DNA from: Flavobacteriales bacterium
GTDB taxonomy: Bacteria; Bacteroidota; Bacteroidia; Flavobacteriales_E; Vicingaceae
Reading direction: 5' to 3'
DNA: 43,353 nucleotides
NCBI GenBank assembly: GCA_905339165.1
Contig: CAJPFH010000107.1
Location: forward strand, 1-43,353
Both the position numbers and the translations under genes were made by a program. Within the stretch, counting starts at the first letter, position 1. Every line of letters begins with the position of its first letter. The notes beneath the pieces are model-generated. The model was not told where the DNA came from. It ran no database searches and was given only the letters and a program-made list of their open reading frames with translations. Of the stretch, positions 16,124-24,492 are shown one piece after another.

Positions 16124-18289
16124 TTAACGAATTAATGTAACATGTCCAATGTATTCGTGGCTTTTGCCGAATACATCTTTTATTTTTGCCAAATACACGT
16201 ATACGCCAACCGGCATAGGCGAATCATTATGGGCTTTTCCATTCCAACCTTCGGCTTGTTCAGTAGTATTAAAAAGCACTTTGCCCCATCGGTCAAAAAT
16301 ATAAAATTCATATTCTTTTACTCCCATCATTTTGGGTAAATAAAATTCGTTTTTCCAATCCCCATCGGGGGTAAAAGCGTTTGGAATAAAGAATACAAAT
16401 TCAGGATTTACCCTAACAATGCGGGTTTGGGTATCGGTACAGCCAAATTCGTTAATTGTAATAAGTGAAATGGGGTAATAACCACTATCGGCATATTCAT
16501 GAAACTGGTTATCGCAGCTTTCAATAATAGTTCCATCGCCAAAAAGCCATGTACAAGCAGTGTGAAGTTTAGAAAAATTATAGGTGTTGAAAAAAGGCTG
16601 AAAGATCGACTGTTCTTCAGGCTGAACTGTAAAAGAAGAAACAGGGCGAGGGAACACATGGAAAATATCAGGCTTTGTGATAGTAACGGTATCTATGCAC
16701 CCATAGGAAGTGGTAACAATGAGTGTTACGGAATAAGTGCCCGAATCCCAATAGGTATGAATGGGGTTAGGTTCGGTAGATGTGCTGCCATCGCCAAAAT
16801 TCCATAAATACTGCATATTCGTCCATGCTTGCGATTGATTTACTAGGTTTACGGTAAAGGGTTGGCAGGCTAATCCTCCCGGAAAATCAAATTCCGGAAC
16901 CGGATGTGGATATACTTTAACCGTATCGGTGTATGAAAGAGTACATCCATCTTGTGATACCGTTAAGGTAACAGGGAAAAAACCAGCCACATCGAATGAG
17001 ACATTCTGGGGGTTTTCATCGGTAGAAGAGGGTGGGGTAGCATTTATTCCGAGGTTCCACAGAAATTCGGCAGCAATGGTATCATACAAACCGCCTGCAA
17101 AAAAATCAAACGAATTACCGTTTAAACACTGAGGATTTGGAGGGATAAAAGAGGGTTTTAGCTTGTATCGTATATCAAATGTTTGATACGAAGTATCGGC
17201 ACAACTCCAACTTGGATTGGCAACTAACATTACCGTATAAGTTCCGGTGTCGGAATAGGTGTAGGTAGGATTAGTTAAGCTAGAAGTGTCGGCTGTTGAG
17301 TTAGGGTCTCCAAAATTCCAAAAGTAAAAACTAGAGCCTTGACTACTATTTTGGAATGAAACCGTAAGCCCGTCACAAAAAACGGTTTGCGAAGAAATAC
17401 TGGAGATAATGGCCGGGTCACATAGAGCCACATTAAACTGAAAGTCGCGCACATTCTCCGAAAGAAGGTTTCCGTTTCGGTACTCTTTTACTTTTACTCC
17501 CATAACGTACTGTCCTTGCTGTGTAGCCATACCTGTTAAATTACCCGTTGTTGCATTTATTGCAAAAGCTGGGTTTGAAGTAATTTGATAATTATCATTG
17601 AATCCGCCCATCCAAATGATGTTGTTAAACGGAGGAGGTGATGGGGGGTTTGGGGCAGGATTTCCGGAAGAACCACCATGATAGGGACGACAAAATTCAT
17701 ATACCAACACATCTCCGTCAGGATCAGTGGCAGAATGATCGAAATTTAACAAATCATTCGTGCAAATGGCAATAGGCGGAAAATTTTTAAATCTTGGACT
17801 GCTGTTACAAACCGCCATACCAGGGTCGGGTACGTGAGCCCAGTACGTATTACCATAGCTTGCAGGGGTAACAATATTGAGAATAGTTGGATTACGGCAA
17901 CAACGCTGATACACTAAATCGTAGCCCCCTGTTAACGGGGGTAAATCAGTAATTCCGGTATATATAGCTTCTTCTACACAAATATTGGGTGGAGCAACCA
18001 AACAAGGATTAGTTAAATTCATGGGTAATTGATTGGCTCCCGGAAAAGGCAAATTAACCGTTTTTATTAAGACCCCGGAAGCGTTGTAAACCCCTACCAC
18101 TGCATTTTGGTCGTAGCCTGTTCCTTGTGTGTTTGAAGGGCCGCAATCGCGGTATATTTTTAGGGTAATTTTATATTGGTTATTACCTAAGCAATCGTAA
18201 TACATTTCGCCTCCAATTAAATGGGTAGCGTGTGTGAGAGTAACTCCCCAAACCAAAAGAACTGAATATAAAAATATTTTTTTGTTCAC
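16124..18289 (-). CDS. PKD-domain surface protein with type B T9SS sorting domain
   Basis: A roughly 721-aa exported protein. The GTG at 18289 is chosen because it gives a standard signal peptide (VNKKIFLYSVLLVWGVTLTHA); a TTG at 18319 would add ten residues and is less convincing. Next comes an N-terminal domain typical of Bacteroidetes gliding-motility-associated proteins (THLIGGEMYYDCLGNNQYKI, then YRDCGPSN). Four PKD-type repeats follow, with WNFGD, FLWNLG, YLWNFGDGS and WLFGDG motifs, then a C-terminal CHU_C domain (IPNAFTPDGDWKNEFYLP, then YIFDRWGKVLFN, then MPVGVYVYLAKI). It is therefore T9SS cargo. Its 3' end is 20 bases from the type A protein gene, so the two form a short unit. Confidence 0.9.
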   Translation of the reverse strand: MNKKIFLYSVLLVWGVTLTHATHLIGGEMYYDCLGNNQYKITLKIYRDCGPSNTQGTGYDQNAVVGVYNASGVLIKTVNLPFPGANQLPMNLTNPCLVAPPNICVEEAIYTGITDLPPLTGGYDLVYQRCCRNPTILNIVTPASYGNTYWAHVPDPGMAVCNSSPRFKNFPPIAICTNDLLNFDHSATDPDGDVLVYEFCRPYHGGSSGNPAPNPPSPPPFNNIIWMGGFNDNYQITSNPAFAINATTGNLTGMATQQGQYVMGVKVKEYRNGNLLSENVRDFQFNVALCDPAIISSISSQTVFCDGLTVSFQNSSQGSSFYFWNFGDPNSTADTSSLTNPTYTYSDTGTYTVMLVANPSWSCADTSYQTFDIRYKLKPSFIPPNPQCLNGNSFDFFAGGLYDTIAAEFLWNLGINATPPSSTDENPQNVSFDVAGFFPVTLTVSQDGCTLSYTDTVKVYPHPVPEFDFPGGLACQPFTVNLVNQSQAWTNMQYLWNFGDGSTSTEPNPIHTYWDSGTYSVTLIVTTSYGCIDTVTITKPDIFHVFPRPVSSFTVQPEEQSIFQPFFNTYNFSKLHTACTWLFGDGTIIESCDNQFHEYADSGYYPISLITINEFGCTDTQTRIVRVNPEFVFFIPNAFTPDGDWKNEFYLPKMMGVKEYEFYIFDRWGKVLFNTTEQAEGWNGKAHNDSPMPVGVYVYLAKIKDVFGKSHEYIGHVTLIR

Positions 18290-18462
18290 AAGGCTAAAAT
18301 GTAACGCATAAAAGTACAAAAAATAATATGATTTTCAATTCTTTAAAATGGTATTATTGAAAACGTAAAGTTATTCAATAAGGATAGTTAATATTTGAAT
18401 GTTTAACTACTTAAAAGGATAAAAAAACTTTTATTTCTTCGCAGCTCTTTTTAATCTTTAAT

Positions 18463-19365
18463 ATGCAAAAGGCTTTTTTCCTTTTTCTCACATTTATAGG
18501 CTTTTTCTCGATTACAGAGGCACAAATGCTCGATGCACGAAAATCGTTATTTTCTGATATGCCTTTTTTTCGCGAGGAATTCATTAGAAAAAATCAAATC
18601 AAATCGTTTTACGGTAAAGTTTCTACCAAAAAAGAACTAGATATTATTCGTACTAAAGGAGAATTTATGCATTTCGAGTTTTACGAAAATGGCTTACTAG
18701 CCAAACAATATAAGGTATTTAGTTTGGCAAATGGAAATAAGGATACCTTGCTCATTATGTATTTATACGACTCTAATAATCGAATAAATGGGGTGCTTAA
18801 AACCGATGCCAATGGGTATTATGGTAATGAATATACATTTGATGCCGATGGAAACATTACTAAACAAACGTATTGCCGCTACGAAAACAGCAACTCTTCT
18901 AAGGTAAATTTTGAGATGGAGAAACGATACGAAATTTCATCCGAAACATATACCTACACCCAACTTACCTCCACTCAAGTAAAGAAGAAATACTACAATA
19001 CCTACGGCAATATTTACCGCGAAGACATTATAAATACCGATGCCAATGGTTATTTAATTTCATCCGATGCCGTTTATATTATCGGAAATAACCGTTTTTC
19101 CTATGTGTATACTTACAACGAAAAAGGGTTGCTTGCCAAGTTAACAGAAGAGGCAGTGGCTGACGTAATATCGGTTACAGAAATAACCTATAAATATGAT
19201 GAAGCAGGGAATTTACTGGAAGAAAACATTTTCAAAAATGGAAAACATACCACCGTTAAACAATATTTGCTCGATGAAAAAAATATGTTGGTTAAGGCTA
19301 CTTTAGTAAAAGAGGTATCCACTAATTTAATTACCATTTTTGAATACAAATATTTATTCTATTAA
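18463..19365 (+). CDS. Secreted protein with YD/RHS-like repeats, function unknown
   Basis: A 300-aa protein with a signal peptide (MQKAFFLFLTFIGFFSITEAQ) and no other membrane segment. The middle and C-terminal parts repeat a Y-x-x-x-G-x-(N/L)-x pattern reminiscent of YD/RHS or MORN-like repeats: YTFDADGNITKQTY, YNTYGNIYRED, YTYNEKGLLAKLTE, YKYDEAGNLLEENI. Such repeats form beta hairpins in RHS shells, but the protein is small and lacks a core RHS domain, so it is more likely a small periplasmic or surface beta protein. No T9SS sorting domain is seen. It is divergent from the PKD gene, with a spacer of 173 bases, and is followed after 51 bases by the FadL-type porin. Confidence 0.8.
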   Translation: MQKAFFLFLTFIGFFSITEAQMLDARKSLFSDMPFFREEFIRKNQIKSFYGKVSTKKELDIIRTKGEFMHFEFYENGLLAKQYKVFSLANGNKDTLLIMYLYDSNNRINGVLKTDANGYYGNEYTFDADGNITKQTYCRYENSNSSKVNFEMEKRYEISSETYTYTQLTSTQVKKKYYNTYGNIYREDIINTDANGYLISSDAVYIIGNNRFSYVYTYNEKGLLAKLTEEAVADVISVTEITYKYDEAGNLLEENIFKNGKHTTVKQYLLDEKNMLVKATLVKEVSTNLITIFEYKYLFY

Positions 19366-19416
19366 GTGTTGTATTTCTTGATTTTTAATTTACATTTACC
19401 TTATATTTTTTAAATT

Positions 19417-20706
19417 ATGAAAATTCTTACCATTCTTTTTTTATTTTCGTTTTATTCTGTTTTTGCCGGAGGATTTCAAATAAATATGCAAAGCCATAAA
19501 GCCACCGGAATGGGAGGAGCCTTTTCCTCTATTTGTTCCGATGCTAGCAGTTTATTCTATAATCCGGGAGGAATGGCTAATTTAAAAGGACATCAGTTTA
19601 CTTTGGGCGGAACACTTATTTCTCCGGCTGTTTCCTTGCGTACACAGGTGTACAGCAATATAGATCAAACCAGTAAAAACTCAACCCCTATACATTTTTA
19701 TTACTCCTATCGATTAAAAGAAAAATTAAATGTAGGATTTGGAGTAAACAATCAGTTTGGCTCCAGTTCATCTTTCGAAGATTCTTGGCAAGGTCGTTAC
19801 ATTGTACAAAATATATCGCTGAAAACATTTATGTTTCAGCCCACGGTTTCGTATCGTGTACACGAAAAAATAAGTGTAGGGGCGGGTTTTGTTTTTACAA
19901 ACGGTGCATTTACTTATAATAAAGCCATACCGGTAAGTTCTGCTACTACCGATTATGGAACAGCCCGTTTAAAGGGCTCAGGTAATAGTATGGGATTTAA
20001 CATTGGGGTTCATTCAAACCTATACGAAAAACAAGGAGAGAAATGGAATACAAAAGTAGGAGTGGCTGCATCGTGCCGTTCTTCTTTGAATTTAAAACTA
20101 AAAAAAGGAACGGTTGAATTTGCCGATATTCCGGTTTCTCTGCAAGATAAATTTCCTGCATCACAAAAATTTACATCGGAACTAACACTTCCTGCCGTAT
20201 TTACCGCAGGATTTAATGTAAAATTTTCCGATGCCGATAAATACTCCATTCAATTTGTGTACGACTTTAATTACACATTTTGGTCGGTGTACGATACCCT
20301 TGCATTCGATTTTGAAAATGAACTTACCCCCGATTCGAAAACCGCCAAAGAATGGAAAAACTCTCCGACCCACCGCGTTGGAATAGATTTTACATGGAAA
20401 GAAAAATACAGTTTGCGGGCAGGAGTTTATGCCGACCAAACTCCTATTCAAAATGGATTTGTTAGTCCGGAATTACCCGACAATTCCCATGTAGGACTAA
20501 CTTTAGGTGCAGGCATAAAAATAAACGAAACCCTTTCGGCCGATTTTTCTTTTTTACGTTCCCGTTTTGAACGGATGAATGCCTCTTTAGATGCAGAAGG
20601 TTTTACAGCCGATTATCGCAGAATTGTAAACGTATTTGGTTTGGGAATAAATATTAAAATAGATAAGAACGAAAAGAAAAAAGAATCGGCCCCTTCAATG
20701 GATTAA
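19417..20706 (+). CDS. OmpP1/FadL-family outer-membrane channel
   Basis: Outer-membrane beta-barrel of the FadL/TodX family, which moves long-chain fatty acids and other hydrophobic compounds across the outer membrane. The signal peptide ends SVFAGG. Family hallmarks are at the mature N terminus: GGFQINMQSHKATGMGGAFS and DASSLFYNPGGMANLKG (residues 18-62), the N-terminal hatch that includes the N-P-G-G motif. The body alternates short polar and aromatic strands to the C terminus. At 429 aa it is normal size. It precedes an SGNH esterase lipoprotein by 34 bases, so an esterase/uptake pair is plausible. A near-consensus TTG-N21-TATATTTT lies upstream at 19378-19409. Confidence 0.92.
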   Translation: MKILTILFLFSFYSVFAGGFQINMQSHKATGMGGAFSSICSDASSLFYNPGGMANLKGHQFTLGGTLISPAVSLRTQVYSNIDQTSKNSTPIHFYYSYRLKEKLNVGFGVNNQFGSSSSFEDSWQGRYIVQNISLKTFMFQPTVSYRVHEKISVGAGFVFTNGAFTYNKAIPVSSATTDYGTARLKGSGNSMGFNIGVHSNLYEKQGEKWNTKVGVAASCRSSLNLKLKKGTVEFADIPVSLQDKFPASQKFTSELTLPAVFTAGFNVKFSDADKYSIQFVYDFNYTFWSVYDTLAFDFENELTPDSKTAKEWKNSPTHRVGIDFTWKEKYSLRAGVYADQTPIQNGFVSPELPDNSHVGLTLGAGIKINETLSADFSFLRSRFERMNASLDAEGFTADYRRIVNVFGLGINIKIDKNEKKKESAPSMD

Positions 20707-20740
20707 AAAAATATCAAAGAACAAAAAGAAAAATTACAAT

Positions 20741-22126
20741 ATGAATAAAATAATATTTTTTACAAGCCTTGTTCTTCTTGCATTGCTTCACTCGTGCAAG
20801 AAAACACAATTTCCCGATTTTGAACCAAGCACAGGTTCTGCCGATTTTACAAACTACATTTCGGTGGGAAATTCGCTTACACAAGGTTATCAAGATGAAG
20901 GCCTTTACGAAGCTACACAGCGAAACTCCTATCCGGCATTATTGGCTGCACAAATGCGCATGGTTACTCCTTCCATGAAGACATTTGTTCAACCTTTAGC
21001 ACAAGGAAATGGCTCTGGCTATAGGCATCTGAAATACATAAACGGTAAAATAGAAGTAGTGTCAGCTTCCGACCCAGATGGCTATGCTGCTGATGCCACT
21101 TGGAGCAATTGGGGAACACAAAGTGCTCCGGGGTTTTACAGCAATTTAGGAATTTCAGGAGTGCGATTGGTAGATTGCGTTGCCCTAAATACCGAACAAG
21201 CCACTATAAACAATATTATCTTAAACAGTATCAATATTCCGGGTTTTGGAAGTTTTGGAACAAACCCCTTCTCTCGGTTTTTAAGTTTCGGTCAGCCCCC
21301 TAATACACTCTCCTACCTCGACCATATAAAACAAAGCAACGCTACTTTTTTTACCTGTTGGCTTGGTAATAACGATGTATTAGGCTACGCTTCTGGTGGA
21401 GGGCAAGATATGACGGTAGCTCAAATGGTTGAAAATATTTTAGGATTTCCGGTTCCCCCTTTTGTTCTACCTCCAAATATAGCGAACTATAAGGCAGTTG
21501 GGTTATCAAATCCCGAAGAATTCAGACAAAAATACGATTCTGTTCTATTTGCCTTTACTTCTCGAGGTGCCAAAGGCGTATGTGCTACCATCCCTGATGT
21601 TACATCAATTCCTCTATTTACCACGCTTACCCCCGATGTGATTAAAGAAAAATTAGGAGTGGCTGAGGTTTGGATTCAAGACGGAAACAGCAATGTAAGA
21701 GCCATGACTAACAATGATATGGTTTTGCTCAATGCTATTACAAACATAGAAGAAAACAAACACGGAAATAGTGCAGGCAATCCGATTTTACACACGCAGG
21801 TATTAGATTACTCTGAAGTTGCAGCGGCAAAAAATCATACCATTATATTGAATAACCATATCAAAAACACAGCAAAAAAATACGGTGTTGCCGTGGCCGA
21901 TATGTACGAATATATGAAAACCTTTGAAAAAGGAATGAAGGTAGATGGAATAGAATTCAGTGTAAAATACATTGAGGGCGGTGCATTTTCATTAGATGCT
22001 GTACATCCTAATCAGCGAGGGTATGCCTTGGTTGCAAACGAATTTATTAGAACCATAAACCAATTTTATGGCTCCAACTTACCCTTGGTTGAAACAGGAA
22101 AATACAAGGGAATCATTTTTCCGTAA
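20741..22126 (+). CDS. SGNH/GDSL-family esterase lipoprotein
   Basis: A 461-aa lipoprotein (lipobox L-H-S-C, Cys19) of the SGNH hydrolase superfamily. Block I reads ISVGNSLTQGY, with GNSL replacing the usual GDSL and holding the nucleophilic Ser. Block III is CWLGNNDVLGYA (oxyanion Asn), and block V, DAVHPNQRGYALVAN near the C terminus, carries the catalytic Asp and His. It acts outside the cytoplasm as a lipase, esterase or acetyl-hydrolase; substrate is unknown. It follows the FadL-type channel closely, so hydrolysis of a lipid or ester and uptake of the released acid is a reasonable model, but inference. Another such pairing in Bacteroidetes would support it. Confidence 0.9.
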   Translation: MNKIIFFTSLVLLALLHSCKKTQFPDFEPSTGSADFTNYISVGNSLTQGYQDEGLYEATQRNSYPALLAAQMRMVTPSMKTFVQPLAQGNGSGYRHLKYINGKIEVVSASDPDGYAADATWSNWGTQSAPGFYSNLGISGVRLVDCVALNTEQATINNIILNSINIPGFGSFGTNPFSRFLSFGQPPNTLSYLDHIKQSNATFFTCWLGNNDVLGYASGGGQDMTVAQMVENILGFPVPPFVLPPNIANYKAVGLSNPEEFRQKYDSVLFAFTSRGAKGVCATIPDVTSIPLFTTLTPDVIKEKLGVAEVWIQDGNSNVRAMTNNDMVLLNAITNIEENKHGNSAGNPILHTQVLDYSEVAAAKNHTIILNNHIKNTAKKYGVAVADMYEYMKTFEKGMKVDGIEFSVKYIEGGAFSLDAVHPNQRGYALVANEFIRTINQFYGSNLPLVETGKYKGIIFP

Positions 22127-22156
22127 CATTGAAAGAAACAATAAAAACCAATAGAT

Positions 22157-23761
22157 ATGAAATCTCTACACATTTTTAAAAAAGCAGTATTATTTGCATT
22201 CGGGTTAATGGCATTGCAAATCGGTTTTTCTCAATGCCCTCAAATAACCTGCCCAAGTAATATTACTGTAAACAACGCCCCCGGCACATGCGGTGCGGTA
22301 GTAAATTATGTTACGCCAGTGGGTACCAATCCTTGTGGCTCGGGAACGCAAACATTTAGCTATACAGGCTCTACGCAAACATTTACCGTACCAGCAGGAG
22401 TTACAAAAATTACCATTGAGGCATGGGGAGCACAAGGAGAAGGAGGCAACGGAGGCTTAGGAGGTTATGTGAAAGGAGACTTAACAGTAACACCAGGGCA
22501 GGTATTAAATATTTACGTGGGCGGAAAAAATGGATACAATGGAGGTGGTTTGGGCCATGCCGCAGTATTAAGAAACGGAGGAGGAGCTTCTGATGTAAGA
22601 GTGGGAGGCACTGCGTTAGCAAACAGAGTAATTGTAGCCGGAGGAGGCGGAGGCGGAGGCCAAACAGATGTAGGTAATCATCAGGGAGGGCACGGGGGTG
22701 GAGGCTCTTGTGGTGCCAATTATTGTGGTGGAGGTGGTGCCGGAGGGTATGGTGGTGCCGGAACACCCGGAGGTTTAAATGGAGGTTCGGGAAATTCCAG
22801 TTGCCACTCCGGTGGTGCAGGAGGAGGCGGGCTGAATAGTGGAGGGAATGGCTCTTGTAATACTTGTTACACCAATACCTGTGGGCAAAATGGAACTTTA
22901 GGCATAGGAGGGAATGGCGATACTTGGGAAAACGGTATTTGTTATAATACATATGGAGGCACTTCTGGTGGTGGTGGTGGTTACTATGGCGGAGGAGGTT
23001 CTTCGGTTGGAAACTGCGGAAGTGGAGGAGGAGGAGGAGGCTCTTCTTGGTCAGGAACATTAACCAATACATCGTTTACAGGCGGAGCAAAAACGAATAA
23101 TGGACAAATCATTTTATCGTGGACAGGCGGTACTGCTATTACCACACAAATTGGGGGTTTGCCCGATGGCGCCACTTTTCCTGTAGGAACTACTACCAAT
23201 AGTTTTAAAGTAGAAGATGGCTTAGGTAATGCAGATAGCTGTTCGTTTACCGTAACCGTGGTTGATAATGAAGTTCCATCCATAATTTGTCCAAATGATA
23301 CTACCATTTGTTGGGGAGTGTACAATGCTAATATCACCGGCAACGATAACTGTCCGGGTGCAGTAGTAACTCAAACAGCAGGCCCTACCTTAGGCAGTAG
23401 CTTTAATGTTGGCACATACAACTTGGTTTTTGTGGTAACCGATGCCAGCGGTAATAATGATACCTGCGATTATACCGTAACGGTTGAAGTATGCGGAGGT
23501 ATAAATGAAACCGAAAAACAAACACTTTTTACCGCTCAACCAAATCCTGCAAACCATCAATTAATGATTCAAATAAATGAAGAGTATAAAAATATGCAAC
23601 TAGTAATTACAGATTATACAGGTAAGACGGTTTTACAATATACTCCGGAGGCGAACCAAAGAAATATTGTAATAGATATAAGTCATTTCAGTAAGGGAAT
23701 GTATTTCCTTACGCTGCAAAATGAAAACCTGAAACAGACACAAAAATTAGTGAAGAATTAA
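22157..23761 (+). CDS. Glycine-rich domain inserted in a HYR domain, type A T9SS cargo
   Basis: A 534-aa exported protein, 30 bases after the esterase gene. Signal peptide to about residue 26. Residues 27-63 (CPQITCPSNITVNN, then TCGAVVNYVTPVG) are the first half of a HYR (hyalin-repeat) domain; residues 326-370 (GLPDGATFPVGTTTNSFKV, then SFTVTVVD) are the second half. Between them, residues 65-325 form a glycine-rich domain starting SYTGSTQTFTVPAGVTKITI and ending NGQIILSW, with long Gly runs and many Cys. It resembles the Gly-rich family found in bacterial surface proteins and in ALK/LTK receptors. A second HYR-like domain (371-446) and a type A sorting domain (456-534, QPNPANHQLMI, GMYFLTL) follow. 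A paralogue with the same layout begins at 42145. Confidence 0.9.
   Translation: MKSLHIFKKAVLFAFGLMALQIGFSQCPQITCPSNITVNNAPGTCGAVVNYVTPVGTNPCGSGTQTFSYTGSTQTFTVPAGVTKITIEAWGAQGEGGNGGLGGYVKGDLTVTPGQVLNIYVGGKNGYNGGGLGHAAVLRNGGGASDVRVGGTALANRVIVAGGGGGGGQTDVGNHQGGHGGGGSCGANYCGGGGAGGYGGAGTPGGLNGGSGNSSCHSGGAGGGGLNSGGNGSCNTCYTNTCGQNGTLGIGGNGDTWENGICYNTYGGTSGGGGGYYGGGGSSVGNCGSGGGGGGSSWSGTLTNTSFTGGAKTNNGQIILSWTGGTAITTQIGGLPDGATFPVGTTTNSFKVEDGLGNADSCSFTVTVVDNEVPSIICPNDTTICWGVYNANITGNDNCPGAVVTQTAGPTLGSSFNVGTYNLVFVVTDASGNNDTCDYTVTVEVCGGINETEKQTLFTAQPNPANHQLMIQINEEYKNMQLVITDYTGKTVLQYTPEANQRNIVIDISHFSKGMYFLTLQNENLKQTQKLVKN
22231..22358 (+). repeat. Dispersed repeat A, copy 1
   Basis: These 128 bases align without gaps to 42201-42328, with 14 differences by hand count (about 89% identity). 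They encode the end of the signal peptide and the first half of the HYR domain in both paralogues. Confidence 0.85.
23156..23416 (+). repeat. Dispersed repeat B, copy 1
   Basis: These 261 bases align without gaps to 43093-43353, the last part of the window. They encode the second half of the first HYR domain and the start of the second. Confidence 0.8.
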
Positions 23762-23779
23762 TAGGCCAACAAGCAAATA

Positions 23780-23808
23780 AAAAATGCCCGAATTTTTCGG
23801 GCATTTTT
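23780..23808. terminator. Bidirectional terminator between two converging genes
   Basis: AAAAATGCCCGAA (23780-23792) pairs perfectly with TTCGGGCATTTTT (23796-23808) around a 3-base loop, with T-rich sequence on the plus side and A-rich sequence before it. It lies between the Gly-rich gene and ruvC and could end both. Confidence 0.88.
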
Positions 23809-23870
23809 TATTTATTCTTCCCTTAAAAAGTATTCAATAATCTAAGTTCTGAACAGGATTTTTTTAATAG

Positions 23871-24440
23871 TTATTTCACTCTTCCTGGATTCGATTTTAT
23901 AAAGGCATCCCACGAATTTTTTTTCTTACCTATACCAATATTACCCGCTCCTGAATTTTGAAACAGATGACATAGAGCTGCAGCCAAGGCATCGGTAGCA
24001 TCAAAAAACTTTTCGTTTAATTCATGTTTTAATATGCTTTGCAGCATGGAAGCCACTTGTTCTTTACTGGCAGTTCCTTTACCCGTAACCGATTGTTTTA
24101 TTTTTTTTGGGGCGTACTCAAATACCGGAATGCTTTTTGACAGTGCAGCCGCCAAACAAACCCCTTGTGCTCGGCCAAGTTTTAGCATAGACTGAATGTT
24201 TTTGCCGTAAAAAGGAGCTTCGATGGCCACTTCATCGGGCTTGTATTGGTTTATAATGGAAAGCGTTTTATGAAAAATTTGTAATAATTTTTGGCTGTGT
24301 TCTTCGTATTTCTTTAAGTGAATTGCTCCAAGTGTGATGAGCGTAGGGTTTGTATTTTTAACGCTAATTAAACCATATCCCATTACATTTGTGCCGGGAT
24401 CAATACCCAAAATTACCTTATCTTTATCGCTGTTATTCAT
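23871..24440 (-). CDS. ruvC: RuvC, Holliday junction resolvase
   Basis: Endonuclease that cleaves Holliday junctions with RuvAB in recombination repair. The RNase H-like active site is intact: Asp14 in ILGIDPGTNVMGYG, the Glu in VAIEAPFYGKN, and the C-terminal pair of acidic residues in DATDALAAALCH. Length 189 aa, normal. A TTG codon at 24452 would give a few extra residues, but it sits in a TAnnTTTG box, so the ATG at 24440 is chosen. It diverges from the glycosyltransferase with 52 bases between the ATGs and converges with the Gly-rich gene over a bidirectional terminator. ruvA and ruvB are not nearby. Confidence 0.96.
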   Translation of the reverse strand: MNNSDKDKVILGIDPGTNVMGYGLISVKNTNPTLITLGAIHLKKYEEHSQKLLQIFHKTLSIINQYKPDEVAIEAPFYGKNIQSMLKLGRAQGVCLAAALSKSIPVFEYAPKKIKQSVTGKGTASKEQVASMLQSILKHELNEKFFDATDALAAALCHLFQNSGAGNIGIGKKKNSWDAFIKSNPGRVK

Positions 24441-24449
24441 GCCGTAAAG

Positions 24450-24457
24450 CAAAAGTA
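24450..24457 (-). promoter_or_regulatory. -7 promoter box abutting ruvC
   Basis: Minus-strand TACTTTTG, an exact TAnnTTTG match, ending nine bases before the ruvC ATG at 24440, the third such short-leader arrangement in the window. Confidence 0.5.
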
Positions 24458-24492
24458 GATATAATTGAATTAGAAATAAATTTAACCGTGTA

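Noticed and set aside
22410-23072. A 220-residue minus-strand frame rich in His and Leu
   Set aside because: It is the complement of the Gly-rich coding region; repeated Gly codons give artificial His/Leu/Arg frames with no domain.
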